This document shows positions 17,528 through 24,771 of a DNA stretch of 42,200 bases, piece by piece; position 1 is the first letter of the stretch, and each line of letters starts with the position of its first letter. The translations under genes were made by a program, and so were the position numbers. The notes beneath the pieces were generated by a model. That model did no database searches. It worked only from the letters and a program-made list of their open reading frames with translations, and had not been told where the DNA came from. Location: contig JAFZVY010000128.1 of NCBI GenBank assembly GCA_017617575.1, positions 1 to 42,200 of the forward strand, given 5' to 3'. Source of the stretch: Bacteroidaceae bacterium. Its GTDB lineage: Bacteria > Bacteroidota > Bacteroidia > Bacteroidales > Bacteroidaceae.

Positions 17528-17625
17528 CCATATCTTCTCTTTGAAAAAAGATATGGGTGTAAATGTCGGGAGATATGGGTATAAAACCAAAAAGATATGG
17601 GGTCTGTAGTAGAATGATATGGGTC
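17528..17625. repeat. GATATGGGT array at 22-bp period
   Basis: ATATGG(G) occurs at 17551, 17573, 17595 and 17617, steps of exactly 22 bp, with different sequence between copies. An inverted copy, ACCATATCTT at about 17527-17537, faces the first repeat to make a palindrome. Further single copies of ATATGG follow at 17688 and 17698. Spacing of two helical turns suggests a protein-binding array, similar in period to the rep iterons but with a different motif. Confidence 0.65.
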
Positions 17626-17913
17626 TCTCTGTAAACAGATGTACCCTATGTCATGAGATAGGACAAAACGAAACATGCAGTCTCTTGATATGGCAAAATA
17701 TGGATGTCTATGAATGTAAAAAGGAGAATGGGCAGCATAAGGAATAACATGAAACATCGAGACACAAGTACATTTACTTTTATCTATGGATTCATGACAA
17801 AAGAAGTTTGTGATATAGGTGAAAAGCTCATTTGTATGCTTTCCTATCGCTTTTTTCAAAATTTTCTTTGAAACAAAATACATAATCACAAAAAAAGTCT
17901 TATTTTTGCATAA

Positions 17914-18211
17914 GTTTCGTGAAGCCTATGCTTAGGTAACGGAACAACTACATTGTGGAAAAGCGGCACTATACGCTTTGTTTTTGGTCGTTTGAACTAC
18001 CACTTCAATTTCCAAACAAAGACAAATGCAGAGGTGATGCTATAGGGTGTATATATAAGTGCATCCAGTAGTGTGCAGGAGGGCGTTGCTCTCGTGCACA
18101 CGTTTCGGGTGTATTATATAGGCTTATGAGGGTATCGAATCTGTTTGTTCTATTGAGAGGGCTGTGGTAGGCCTAAAAGACGGAACGAGCAGAGGAGATA
18201 CCCTCTTTTTA
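17914..18211 (+). ncRNA. Candidate highly structured RNA of about 300 nt
   Basis: A -7 motif TATTTTTG (17901-17908; no good -33 at the usual distance) precedes a gene-free stretch with many consistent helices. AAGCCTAT (17922-17929) closes with ATAGGCTT (18118-18125). Inside are CTTTGTTTTTGG/CCAAACAAAG (17976-17987 and 18012-18021) topped by TTGAA/TTCAA, GATGC/GCATC (18036-18040 and 18061-18065), and GTGTGCA/TGCACAC (18071-18077 and 18095-18101). A 3' domain GAGGGTATC/GATACCCTC (18128-18136 and 18197-18205) contains an 11-bp helix (18140-18150 with 18183-18193) and ends in TTTTT. It does not show tmRNA, RNase P RNA or SRP RNA signatures that I know. hxsA starts 63 bp later, so it could be an independent RNA or a leader. 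Confidence 0.65.
18128..18210 (+). terminator. Terminator domain of the structured RNA
   Basis: GAGGGTATC and GATACCCTC enclose an 11-bp inner helix and a small GGCT/GGCC hairpin; five T residues follow at 18206. The large apical structure is unusual for a simple terminator. Readthrough would reach hxsA. Confidence 0.65.
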
Positions 18212-18273
18212 TAAGCAATTATATTAATTGAATTGGGGGGCGCTTGTTTGATTAACGCATAACAATATAAAAA

Positions 18274-19215
18274 ATGGACACATCTCATAAAGGATTGCTA
18301 AAATCTATTTTGCTAACATCAATAGCAGCCTTGGGAACTTCTCCATCAAATGCAGCAGAAGTTCGTCCTATGGTGGCATATAGCAAACATGAAAATAATG
18401 GTAATAGTGATAACTCTTCATTTATGGAACGATTAAATTCTGGAGTGTTAGCAAGTTATTCTAATCCTTCGGAAGTTACCGGACATAGTTCTCATCGTTC
18501 TCATAGTTCTCATCGTTCACACACATCTTCTGGTGGTGGAGGAGGTGGAGGTTTTGGTGGAATTAATGGTAAGACAGTTGGTGTTTCTTTAGGTGCAATT
18601 GCAGGTGGAGTAACCATCTATTACGTTATTAAGGCAATTTGTAAGTCTGTAAAATCTCACAAAAAAACAGTTTCTGCAGAACGTTCGGTATACAATAAAT
18701 ATGTTTACATCAAATATGGAAGTCGAGAAATCCGTAAAGGAGTTTATGGAAGTGATGTGGATGAAATGATTGATTCTTTATGTGCTAATGGTGTTCTTTT
18801 TAGAAAGAAACTTAAAAGAAAAAATAGTTACCATTATAAATATAATTATGCTGCCAAACGTGCTGTGAAGCGAATGCAAGTAAGAATGGGAAGAAAGAAA
18901 ACATCATACGCATCGAAAACATTCCAGATGGATTTGAAAAACTGGAAACAACGTCGTAACTATTACGATAGTTTGTTGTCTGCGGATTCTATTTGCATCG
19001 AACAGAATAAGAATGCTCTTACTGCCGTTGCAATATTGCTCGTTGAGAAGGGTTTTCTAAAAGAGTACGATGCGGATAATATCATGGATATTGATATGAA
19101 AAATAGGGTTATAAATGCTTATAATGATTTTCAAAAGAGTGCTGGCTTAGAAGTTTCATGTATCGTGGATATGCAAACACTTGCAAAATTATATTCACTC
19201 CCGACTGTAAAATAA
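18274..19215 (+). CDS. hxsA: HxsA: His-Xaa-Ser repeat precursor protein
   Basis: This 313-residue protein is the probable substrate of the two radical SAM enzymes encoded downstream. Residues 1-28 look like an export signal (LLKSILLTSIAALGTSPSNA). Residues 71-85 are five perfect His-Xaa-Ser triplets (HSS HRS HSS HRS HTS), followed by seven glycines (87-93) and a hydrophobic segment (about 102-121, VGVSLGAIAGGVTIYYVI). A basic region (about 125-225) leads to a C-terminal domain (about 245-305) that resembles a peptidoglycan-binding type 1 fold: AVAILLVEKGFL, a variable loop, then FQKSAGLEVSCIVDMQTLAKL. That layout matches the HxsA family. Its stop overlaps the start of hxsD (TAATG). In the family the repeats are thought to be modified, but the chemistry and function are not settled. 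Identification is from memory of the family and the operon. Confidence 0.85.
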   Translation: MDTSHKGLLKSILLTSIAALGTSPSNAAEVRPMVAYSKHENNGNSDNSSFMERLNSGVLASYSNPSEVTGHSSHRSHSSHRSHTSSGGGGGGGFGGINGKTVGVSLGAIAGGVTIYYVIKAICKSVKSHKKTVSAERSVYNKYVYIKYGSREIRKGVYGSDVDEMIDSLCANGVLFRKKLKRKNSYHYKYNYAAKRAVKRMQVRMGRKKTSYASKTFQMDLKNWKQRRNYYDSLLSADSICIEQNKNALTAVAILLVEKGFLKEYDADNIMDIDMKNRVINAYNDFQKSAGLEVSCIVDMQTLAKLYSLPTVK

Positions 19216-19553
19216 TGAAATCATTTAGAATTATAGATGCACATAATGCTCAATTGGAAATTGATACATCTTTGTTTTCAAAGTCTGTTGTTACAAAAGT
19301 ATTGTATTGGTTAAACAATAATTATACTGTTATGTTATCGTGTGACGATAACATAATTAAGATGGAACTTGAATGTGTCCATGAACATGATTGGGATAAA
19401 GTTAAGAAAGATATTTCTACGATGTTGAGTGATTATCAAATGCGTGAACTCATTGAACAAGAAACTCGCGACATTCGTAATATATTGTATGTTAAAGCAT
19501 TTGCAAATGTTGATGAATTAACGGATTATAGCGCAGATAAAGATGTCATATAA
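19215..19553 (+). CDS. hxsD: HxsD: small His-Xaa-Ser system protein
   Basis: This 112-residue protein starts at ATG 19215, sharing one base with the hxsA stop; an earlier in-frame start would overlap hxsA more deeply without reason. It begins with a short beta-rich part (about 1-50: VVTKVLYWLNNNYTVMLSCD) and ends with the conserved-looking helix RELIEQETRDIRNILYVKAF (about 77-96), which fits the HxsD family as I recall it. Members are small soluble proteins always encoded with HxsB and HxsC. A role in presenting the precursor to the enzymes, like a RiPP recognition element, is an inference. It overlaps hxsB by 11 bp, so translation is probably coupled. Confidence 0.8.
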   Translation: MKSFRIIDAHNAQLEIDTSLFSKSVVTKVLYWLNNNYTVMLSCDDNIIKMELECVHEHDWDKVKKDISTMLSDYQMRELIEQETRDIRNILYVKAFANVDELTDYSADKDVI

Positions 19554-20946
19554 GTTGCTTCCCTTTAGATTTACTCGTATAGGGACTAAAGAACTAATTG
19601 TTAACGAGGTCGGTGACTTTGTTTTTATGCCCTTTGGTACTGTTAGAAGGTTACTTAAGGGAAATATTGATGTGCGTTCTGAGGTGTATAAGGATTTGCT
19701 TTCTAAATATATTGTTTGTGACGAGTACAATGGATTTCTTCAAGATGTTATTGCGACTAGAATAAGAACCAAGAAATCTTTTCTTGATGGGTTTACAGGT
19801 TTGCACATATTTGTGCTTACCTTGCGTTGTAATCAGAAATGTATTTATTGTCAAGCAACAAGTAAAGACTGTGGCTGTTCTTGTAAAGATATGGAGATTA
19901 AATACCTTGATGACGCAATTCGCTTGATGCTAAAGTCACCAAATCCGCATATTACAATGGAGTTTCAGGGAGGGGAGTCTTCATTAGTTCCTAAGTTGGT
20001 GGAATATGCTATTGTGGAAACTGAACGACAGAATAAGGAAGTGGGGAAGGATATTACATATGTTATGTGTTCAAATATAATAAACTTCCCTGAGGAACTT
20101 TTGCGTTTGTGTGTTAAATACAATGTATTTGTATCAACGTCACTTGATGGACCTGAATTTATTCATGACCATAATAGGGGGGTAAGTGGCAGTTATATGA
20201 ATTTTGTTGCATCTTTGACAAGAATAAAAGAACGGCTTGGAGATGATAGGATTTCTCCGTTAATGACTACTTCTTCTTTATCTTTGGATTTCCCGATCGA
20301 AATCATTGATTCATATCGAAGTCTTGGCTTTCATTATATTTTTTTGCGCCCGTTGAATCCATATGGAAGGGCAAAAGGAATTGTTGACTGGAATTTGTAT
20401 TACGACAAATACATAGATTTCTATAAGAAATCCTTAACTTATATTTTGTCTTTAAACAGATCTGGAGAATGCTTTGTGGAAGGTTTTACTACTATGGTTA
20501 TGAAGAAAATCCTGACTCCATTCCCCGTGGGCTTTGTTGATTTACAATCACCTGCTGGCATTATTAATAGTGTTGTCGTGTATAATTATGATGGATATGT
20601 GTACTGTTCTGACGAATCACGTATGATGGCAGAATGTGGTGATTATACTTTTCGCTTGGGACGAGTTTCTGATAAATATGAGGATGTGTTTTATGGTAGA
20701 AAGAGTCAAGAACTATCAAAAGTTTGGGCTACGGAATATATTGCAGGCTGTTCGGATTGTGCATATCAACAATATTGTGGAGCAGACCCAGTAAGAAATT
20801 ATTCCACTCAAGGTGATTGGTATGGTCATAGACCTAGTAGCTTATATTGCAAGTTTCATAAGGCTATTTTTGATTATCTGTTTGAACTTATTGACAAAAG
20901 TGGTGACGAAGTGTTGCCAATATTTAGAAAATGGATTTATGATTGA
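19543..20946 (+). CDS. hxsB: HxsB: radical SAM/SPASM maturase of the His-Xaa-Ser system
   Basis: This 467-residue protein has an N-terminal substrate-recognition-like region (about 1-85), then a radical SAM core with the cluster motif C96-x3-C100-x2-C103 in TLRCNQKCIYCQ. Next comes a glycine-rich SAM-binding stretch (FQGGESSLV, about 147) and a C-terminal Cys-rich SPASM-like region (GCSDCAYQQYCGADP, then a YCKFH Cys) that would bind auxiliary iron-sulfur clusters. Such enzymes modify ribosomal peptides by radical chemistry; here the presumed substrate is the HxS repeat of HxsA. It overlaps hxsD by 11 bp and hxsC by 8 bp. Radical SAM/SPASM assignment is certain from motifs; the Hxs assignment rests on the neighbours and the overall layout. 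Confidence 0.88.
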   Translation: MSYKLLPFRFTRIGTKELIVNEVGDFVFMPFGTVRRLLKGNIDVRSEVYKDLLSKYIVCDEYNGFLQDVIATRIRTKKSFLDGFTGLHIFVLTLRCNQKCIYCQATSKDCGCSCKDMEIKYLDDAIRLMLKSPNPHITMEFQGGESSLVPKLVEYAIVETERQNKEVGKDITYVMCSNIINFPEELLRLCVKYNVFVSTSLDGPEFIHDHNRGVSGSYMNFVASLTRIKERLGDDRISPLMTTSSLSLDFPIEIIDSYRSLGFHYIFLRPLNPYGRAKGIVDWNLYYDKYIDFYKKSLTYILSLNRSGECFVEGFTTMVMKKILTPFPVGFVDLQSPAGIINSVVVYNYDGYVYCSDESRMMAECGDYTFRLGRVSDKYEDVFYGRKSQELSKVWATEYIAGCSDCAYQQYCGADPVRNYSTQGDWYGHRPSSLYCKFHKAIFDYLFELIDKSGDEVLPIFRKWIYD

Positions 20947-21814
20947 TAAATTTTATAAAGGAACAAATAACAATGCATTGTTTGTCACATCCTTTTGTTC
21001 AAATAGATGTGTTATGTGTTGTCAGCCACCATTGACAGAAGAGAATCAAGCAGAGCTTTATGATAGGAATATAAAGCTAATTGCTTCTGCAGATAGTGAT
21101 ACTGATTATGTCTGTATTACAGGTGGCGAACCCACTTTGATAGGTGAACGTTTGTTTGAATACATGAATAAGATTTGGAAACAAATGCCGCATTGCTGTA
21201 TTCATTTGCTGTCAAATGGCAGATCGTTTTCCAAACCAAAATATATCGAGAGATTTTATGAAGAAACTAAAAGCCATCTCGTTATAGGCATCCCTCTACA
21301 TTCTGATAATTATTTGGATCATGATTTAATCGCAGGCTCAAAAGGTGCTTTTTATGAGACAATAAAAGGATTACATAATCTGGGAGTTCTTGGATACGAG
21401 ATTGAGTTACGAGTCGTAATCTTAAAACAAAACTATAAACGTTTGGATAAAATAGCGGAGTTTATTATTCATAATTTGCCGTTTGTCTCTCAGGTCTCTT
21501 TTATGGGATTGGAAGTCGTGGGAAATGCTTATGGAAATTTCTCAAAAGTATGGGTAGAGTATGCTGAATTTCGTTCCATATTAGAGCGTGCTGTGTTTTT
21601 ACTTGACAGTTGTAAAATACAGGTGAGAATTTTTAACATACCACATTGTTGCTTACCTATATCTTTATGGACTTTTTCATGTAAGTCTATTTCTGAATGG
21701 AAAAAGACAAATACAAAAGTCTGTAATAAATGTGTTTATATTGAAGATTGTTGTGGAATTTTTTCTACGTCAAAATATATAAGTTCAGAAATAAAGCCAA
21801 TAGTATATAAATAG
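20939..21814 (+). CDS. hxsC: HxsC: second radical SAM enzyme of the His-Xaa-Ser system
   Basis: This 291-residue protein starts at ATG 20939 inside the last codons of hxsB; longer in-frame extensions would overlap hxsB by 130 bp and add no domain. The radical SAM motif C20-x3-C24-x2-C27 (SFCSNRCVMCCQPP) is almost at the N-terminus, with CVTGGEPT-like SAM-binding residues (CITGGEPTLIGE) near 62. The C-terminus carries further cysteines (KVCNKCVYIEDCCGIF) that may hold an extra cluster. The CCQPP motif after the cluster is characteristic of HxsC. It is shorter than HxsB and lacks its N-terminal domain. Pairing of two radical SAM proteins suggests two modifications or two steps; which enzyme does what is unknown. 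Confidence 0.86.
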   Translation: MIDKFYKGTNNNALFVTSFCSNRCVMCCQPPLTEENQAELYDRNIKLIASADSDTDYVCITGGEPTLIGERLFEYMNKIWKQMPHCCIHLLSNGRSFSKPKYIERFYEETKSHLVIGIPLHSDNYLDHDLIAGSKGAFYETIKGLHNLGVLGYEIELRVVILKQNYKRLDKIAEFIIHNLPFVSQVSFMGLEVVGNAYGNFSKVWVEYAEFRSILERAVFLLDSCKIQVRIFNIPHCCLPISLWTFSCKSISEWKKTNTKVCNKCVYIEDCCGIFSTSKYISSEIKPIVYK

Positions 21815-21820
21815 TTGTAT

Positions 21821-23101
21821 ATGAATAAGGTTTGGACGTGGTCTTTACATGTTCCATACATATTGTTCTTTGTGTGGTATCTTGTGGCAAGTTTTGTCAA
21901 TGTTTATGCGTGTGATGATTATTGGCATGGAACAAATGTTCACTTGTATGGTTTTGAAAACGCACAATTGTATTATTGGTACAATTGGGAAGGCTCGTTT
22001 ACACATACATTTTTGGCGACACTGCCACATATTTTCAGTTTCGAAAGGATGCCTTTTATTTGTAACCTTATTTCATTGCTTTTTTTGTTGTTGTCGGTTA
22101 TGACTTTTTTAAGGACTTTTTACTGTTTAACAAGGATTAAGGCATTTATTTGTTCGTGTTATTTAGTTGCATTTCTATATACTTTTACAACAGGAAAGGC
22201 GGAAATTCGTTTTTGGGTGTGCGCAAATGTTACGTATCTTTTTGGGGTTTCTACAACTTTAATTTTCTTGTCCTTATATCATGTTTATGACTATTCAATA
22301 AAGAAAACAACCATTTTAATATTGTTAATGGTGGTAATTGTTGGAAATAAAATATCATTCGTATATATGCTTTTTCTTGTAACTATATGTCATGACATTG
22401 TATATGGTCGACTTACAAAAAAACGTTTCTTTTTTATGTCTTTGTCTATTTTGTTCCTGTCTATGTTTAATATTCTTGCGCCTGGTAATGTTATTCGTAT
22501 GATACAAAATTTGGGAGATAGTGAAGAATGTAGGATGACATTTGAAGAGGCAATAACGGATCGTTTTTTCCGCTTACTTCCGTTTGTTAAACATTTATTT
22601 CTTTTGACTCCAATTTGTAAGTTTTTGAATGTTACAATAAGTAAAAGTACAATTGTGATTCTTACCCTTGCATTTGTTTTTATTTTTGTTGGAGATACTA
22701 CGATTATGTACCTATGCTTTCATGATAGTGGTCCAATGAGAACAAATATAACACTTGAAGTGTCAGCTGTATTGTATTCGATGTCATTAATATGTTATTT
22801 TAATGCATATTTGAAGTCCCCAAAATTGAAAATAATATCATGGTTACTCATAATGGTATTCGCAGCTTATGGTTGTCGTAATATGTTTCTAATAAAGCAA
22901 TCGTATGAATATTCAAGATTAGCGAAAGAACGTGAAAGAAAAGTGTTGTCAAGTAATGATGAAAAAGAATTGTTTTTGTCTCCTTTGCCAAATTCAGGTT
23001 TACTACTTTCGTATTTCTGTAATGACAAGGAATGGCTTGAAAATGTTTATATTCCATACTATAACAACAAGACATCCGAAGTGTTTGTATCTTGTGAATG
23101 A
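21821..23101 (+). CDS. Polytopic membrane protein, GT-C glycosyltransferase-like, in the hxs operon
   Basis: This 426-residue protein begins at ATG 21821, 6 bp after the hxsC stop. It has about ten hydrophobic segments spread over its whole length. The first is followed by CDDYWHG at residues 31-37 in the first outer loop and then NWEGSFTHTFLATLPHIF; a paired Asp in that loop is the hallmark of GT-C polyprenyl-phosphate-sugar-dependent glycosyltransferases and of the related DUF6056 proteins. If that reading is right it transfers a sugar on the outer face of the inner membrane. Its position at the end of a tightly packed operon suggests a link with mature HxsA. The fold is inferred from motif and topology; the link is inferred from spacing. 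A plain uncharacterised membrane protein remains possible. Confidence 0.68.
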   Translation: MNKVWTWSLHVPYILFFVWYLVASFVNVYACDDYWHGTNVHLYGFENAQLYYWYNWEGSFTHTFLATLPHIFSFERMPFICNLISLLFLLLSVMTFLRTFYCLTRIKAFICSCYLVAFLYTFTTGKAEIRFWVCANVTYLFGVSTTLIFLSLYHVYDYSIKKTTILILLMVVIVGNKISFVYMLFLVTICHDIVYGRLTKKRFFFMSLSILFLSMFNILAPGNVIRMIQNLGDSEECRMTFEEAITDRFFRLLPFVKHLFLLTPICKFLNVTISKSTIVILTLAFVFIFVGDTTIMYLCFHDSGPMRTNITLEVSAVLYSMSLICYFNAYLKSPKLKIISWLLIMVFAAYGCRNMFLIKQSYEYSRLAKERERKVLSSNDEKELFLSPLPNSGLLLSYFCNDKEWLENVYIPYYNNKTSEVFVSCE

Positions 23102-23133
23102 TTTGTTTTTGCCACTTTTACAATTTTTTAGAA

Positions 23134-23964
23134 GGTATTGATGCAAAGTTAATTACTTTTTGGTGCGGATTCAGCCGTTCCAACCTTATCTATATGCGTA
23201 AGTTTTATTTGACTTTCCAAAAAAGTGAGACACTGTCTCACAAATTGACGTGGAGTCATTATTTTGAATTGCTAAAGTGAGAAGACACTTTAGAAATGCA
23301 GTTCTATATGAAGGAATGCGTCAAAGATGGATGGAGTGTTAGAGTATTGAAACGTCAGATTAACTCTTCTCTTTTCCAAAGACTTGCGCTTAGTACAGAT
23401 AAAGAAGGTGTACTTGCTCTTGCAAATGAAGGTCATCGGGTTATGTCAGCAGCTGATATTATACGCGACCCATACGTTTTGGAGTTTACTGGTTTGCCAC
23501 AGCGAAAACAATATAAGGAATCTGATTTGGAGAAGGCCTTAAAGATTAATATGGAACAATTTCTGTTGGAATTGGGTAGAGGCTTCGCATTTATGGGACG
23601 TCAGTATGTCATACCAGTAGGAAGCAGGCGTTTCAAAGTGGATATGGTATTCTATAATGCTATATTGAAATGTTATGTTTTGATTGATTTGAAACGAGCT
23701 GAAATAAAGCATGGGGATATAGGTCAAATGAATCTCTATCTGAATTACTTCAAGAATGAAATTTGTCAGCCAGACGACAATCCTCCGATAGGTATTGTAT
23801 TGGGTGCAAAGAAAGATGAATTGTTGATGGAATATGCTCTTCAGAGCATAGACAATCAGTTGTTTGCTGCTCGTTATCAACTTTATCTTCCTAATCGAGA
23901 GGAACTACAAGCCCAATTGGACTTGTTACTTGACAATACAAAAAACAATACTACAGATGAATGA
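23134..23964 (+). pseudogene. Decayed DUF1016 (YhcG-type PDDEXK nuclease) gene
   Basis: Two open frames in the same reading frame, split by one TGA (23278-23280), together match the C-terminal two thirds of a DUF1016 nuclease. The first piece includes GFSRSNLIYMRKFYLTFQKS and LSHKLTWSHYFELLK; the second includes GWSVRVLKRQINSSLFQRLA, the nuclease core (FKVDMVFYNAIL, then VLIDLKRAEI) and the DNNPPIG-like end. The N-terminal part of the family (about 80-100 residues) is missing, because the frame begins right behind the hxs membrane gene. A functional copy is normally about 330-380 residues. The remaining nuclease domain (from 23296, 222 residues) has an intact-looking active site and could still be translated, but is most likely a remnant. 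Confidence 0.8.
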
Positions 23965-24016
23965 GGAGGAACTATCCAGAAGTGCAATTTGGCGGACAGA
24001 TTCCTTTTAGTTCTTT

Positions 24017-24639
24017 GTGTTTCATGTATTGTGCGTATATGGGCACAAAAGCCTAATTGTCCATAACTGTCATAATTGTCGTTGGGGTACAGGTGTTAGT
24101 CGTATGGTTGAATCATGCAAAAATGTAGGATTGCCAGAACCTGAATATGGGACAGATGGCACATTTGTCTGGATCATATTCAAGCGTCCTAGCTTAGACA
24201 CTAACTTAGACACTTATTCCGATTCTACACAAGAATTATCCGAAAGACAAAAGGAGGTGTTGGCTTATTGCATGATCCCAAGAAGTAGTAGGGATATATT
24301 GGAGCATATTGGATTGGCAAATCACACCAAGAATAGAGATAAGTTCATCATTAACCTTGTTGATCTATAGAGGAAGTCATTACTGAAAAAAACGGCAATG
24401 CGTCGGAAGAAAGTACATTGAAAAGTACATTGAAAAGTACATTGAAAGGAACTCAATTGGATATTGTGAAATGTATGTTAAACGATGCAAGTGCATCTAT
24501 TCCACAAATTGCGAATCAATTGCAGTTGCATCCAAGAGGAATCGCGAAACACATAAAGAGTTTGCAGGAACAAGGCATTATTCGCAGAGAAGGTCCAGAC
24601 AAAGGTGGTATTTGGGTTGTACTCGAGAAAACAGAATAA
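24017..24639 (+). pseudogene. Decayed AlbA_2/COG2865-type ATP-binding regulator
   Basis: Two fragments match the C-terminal half of proteins with an AlbA_2/Schlafen-like domain, an ATPase part and a winged helix. The first (24017-24370) contains WGTGVSRMVESCKNVGLPEP, the typical end of the ATP-binding part, and SERQKEVLAYCMIPRSSRDI of a winged helix; its first 20 residues are not homologous and it ends early at TAG near 24368. After a frame change the second (24418-24639) encodes another winged helix (QIANQLQLHPRGIAKHIKSL, REGPDKGGIWVVLE). The N-terminal half (about 250 residues) is absent. Proteins of this type are accessory, mobile and often defence-linked. The gene is broken and probably not functional. 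Confidence 0.75.
24411..24446 (+). repeat. Short tandem repeat in the broken regulator gene
   Basis: The 12-mer GAAAAGTACATT is repeated three times (first copy one A shorter), encoding STLKSTLKSTLK. It may have arisen by slippage and marks the junction of the two gene fragments. Confidence 0.7.
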
Positions 24640-24692
24640 AATGGATGCATAGAAATAAATAATCCATGGCATCGGACAAATCTGTGGAAAAA

Positions 24693-24720
24693 GAGGGTGT
24701 GTCAAAATAGGCACATCCTC
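24693..24720. terminator. Hairpin between convergent genes at 24.7 kb
   Basis: GAGGGTGTGT at 24693 pairs with GCACATCCTC ending at 24720 (two G-U or mismatch positions) around an A-rich loop. It separates the decayed regulator from the convergent AAA ATPase gene and resembles the hairpin at 16785. Confidence 0.55.
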
Positions 24721-24771
24721 CTCATTGTATGTGGTATTGTTCTTATTTTGCACAGAGGAACGCTTCTCGTA

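Noticed and set aside
17509-17889. A 126-codon minus-strand open frame
   Set aside because: It runs through the 22-bp repeat array, its residues follow the repeats (His/Tyr/Pro-rich), and no family is recognisable.
20813-20938. A 42-residue N-terminal extension of HxsC
   Set aside because: It would overlap hxsB far more than the other junctions and lacks conserved residues; ATG 20939 places the cluster motif at the usual position.
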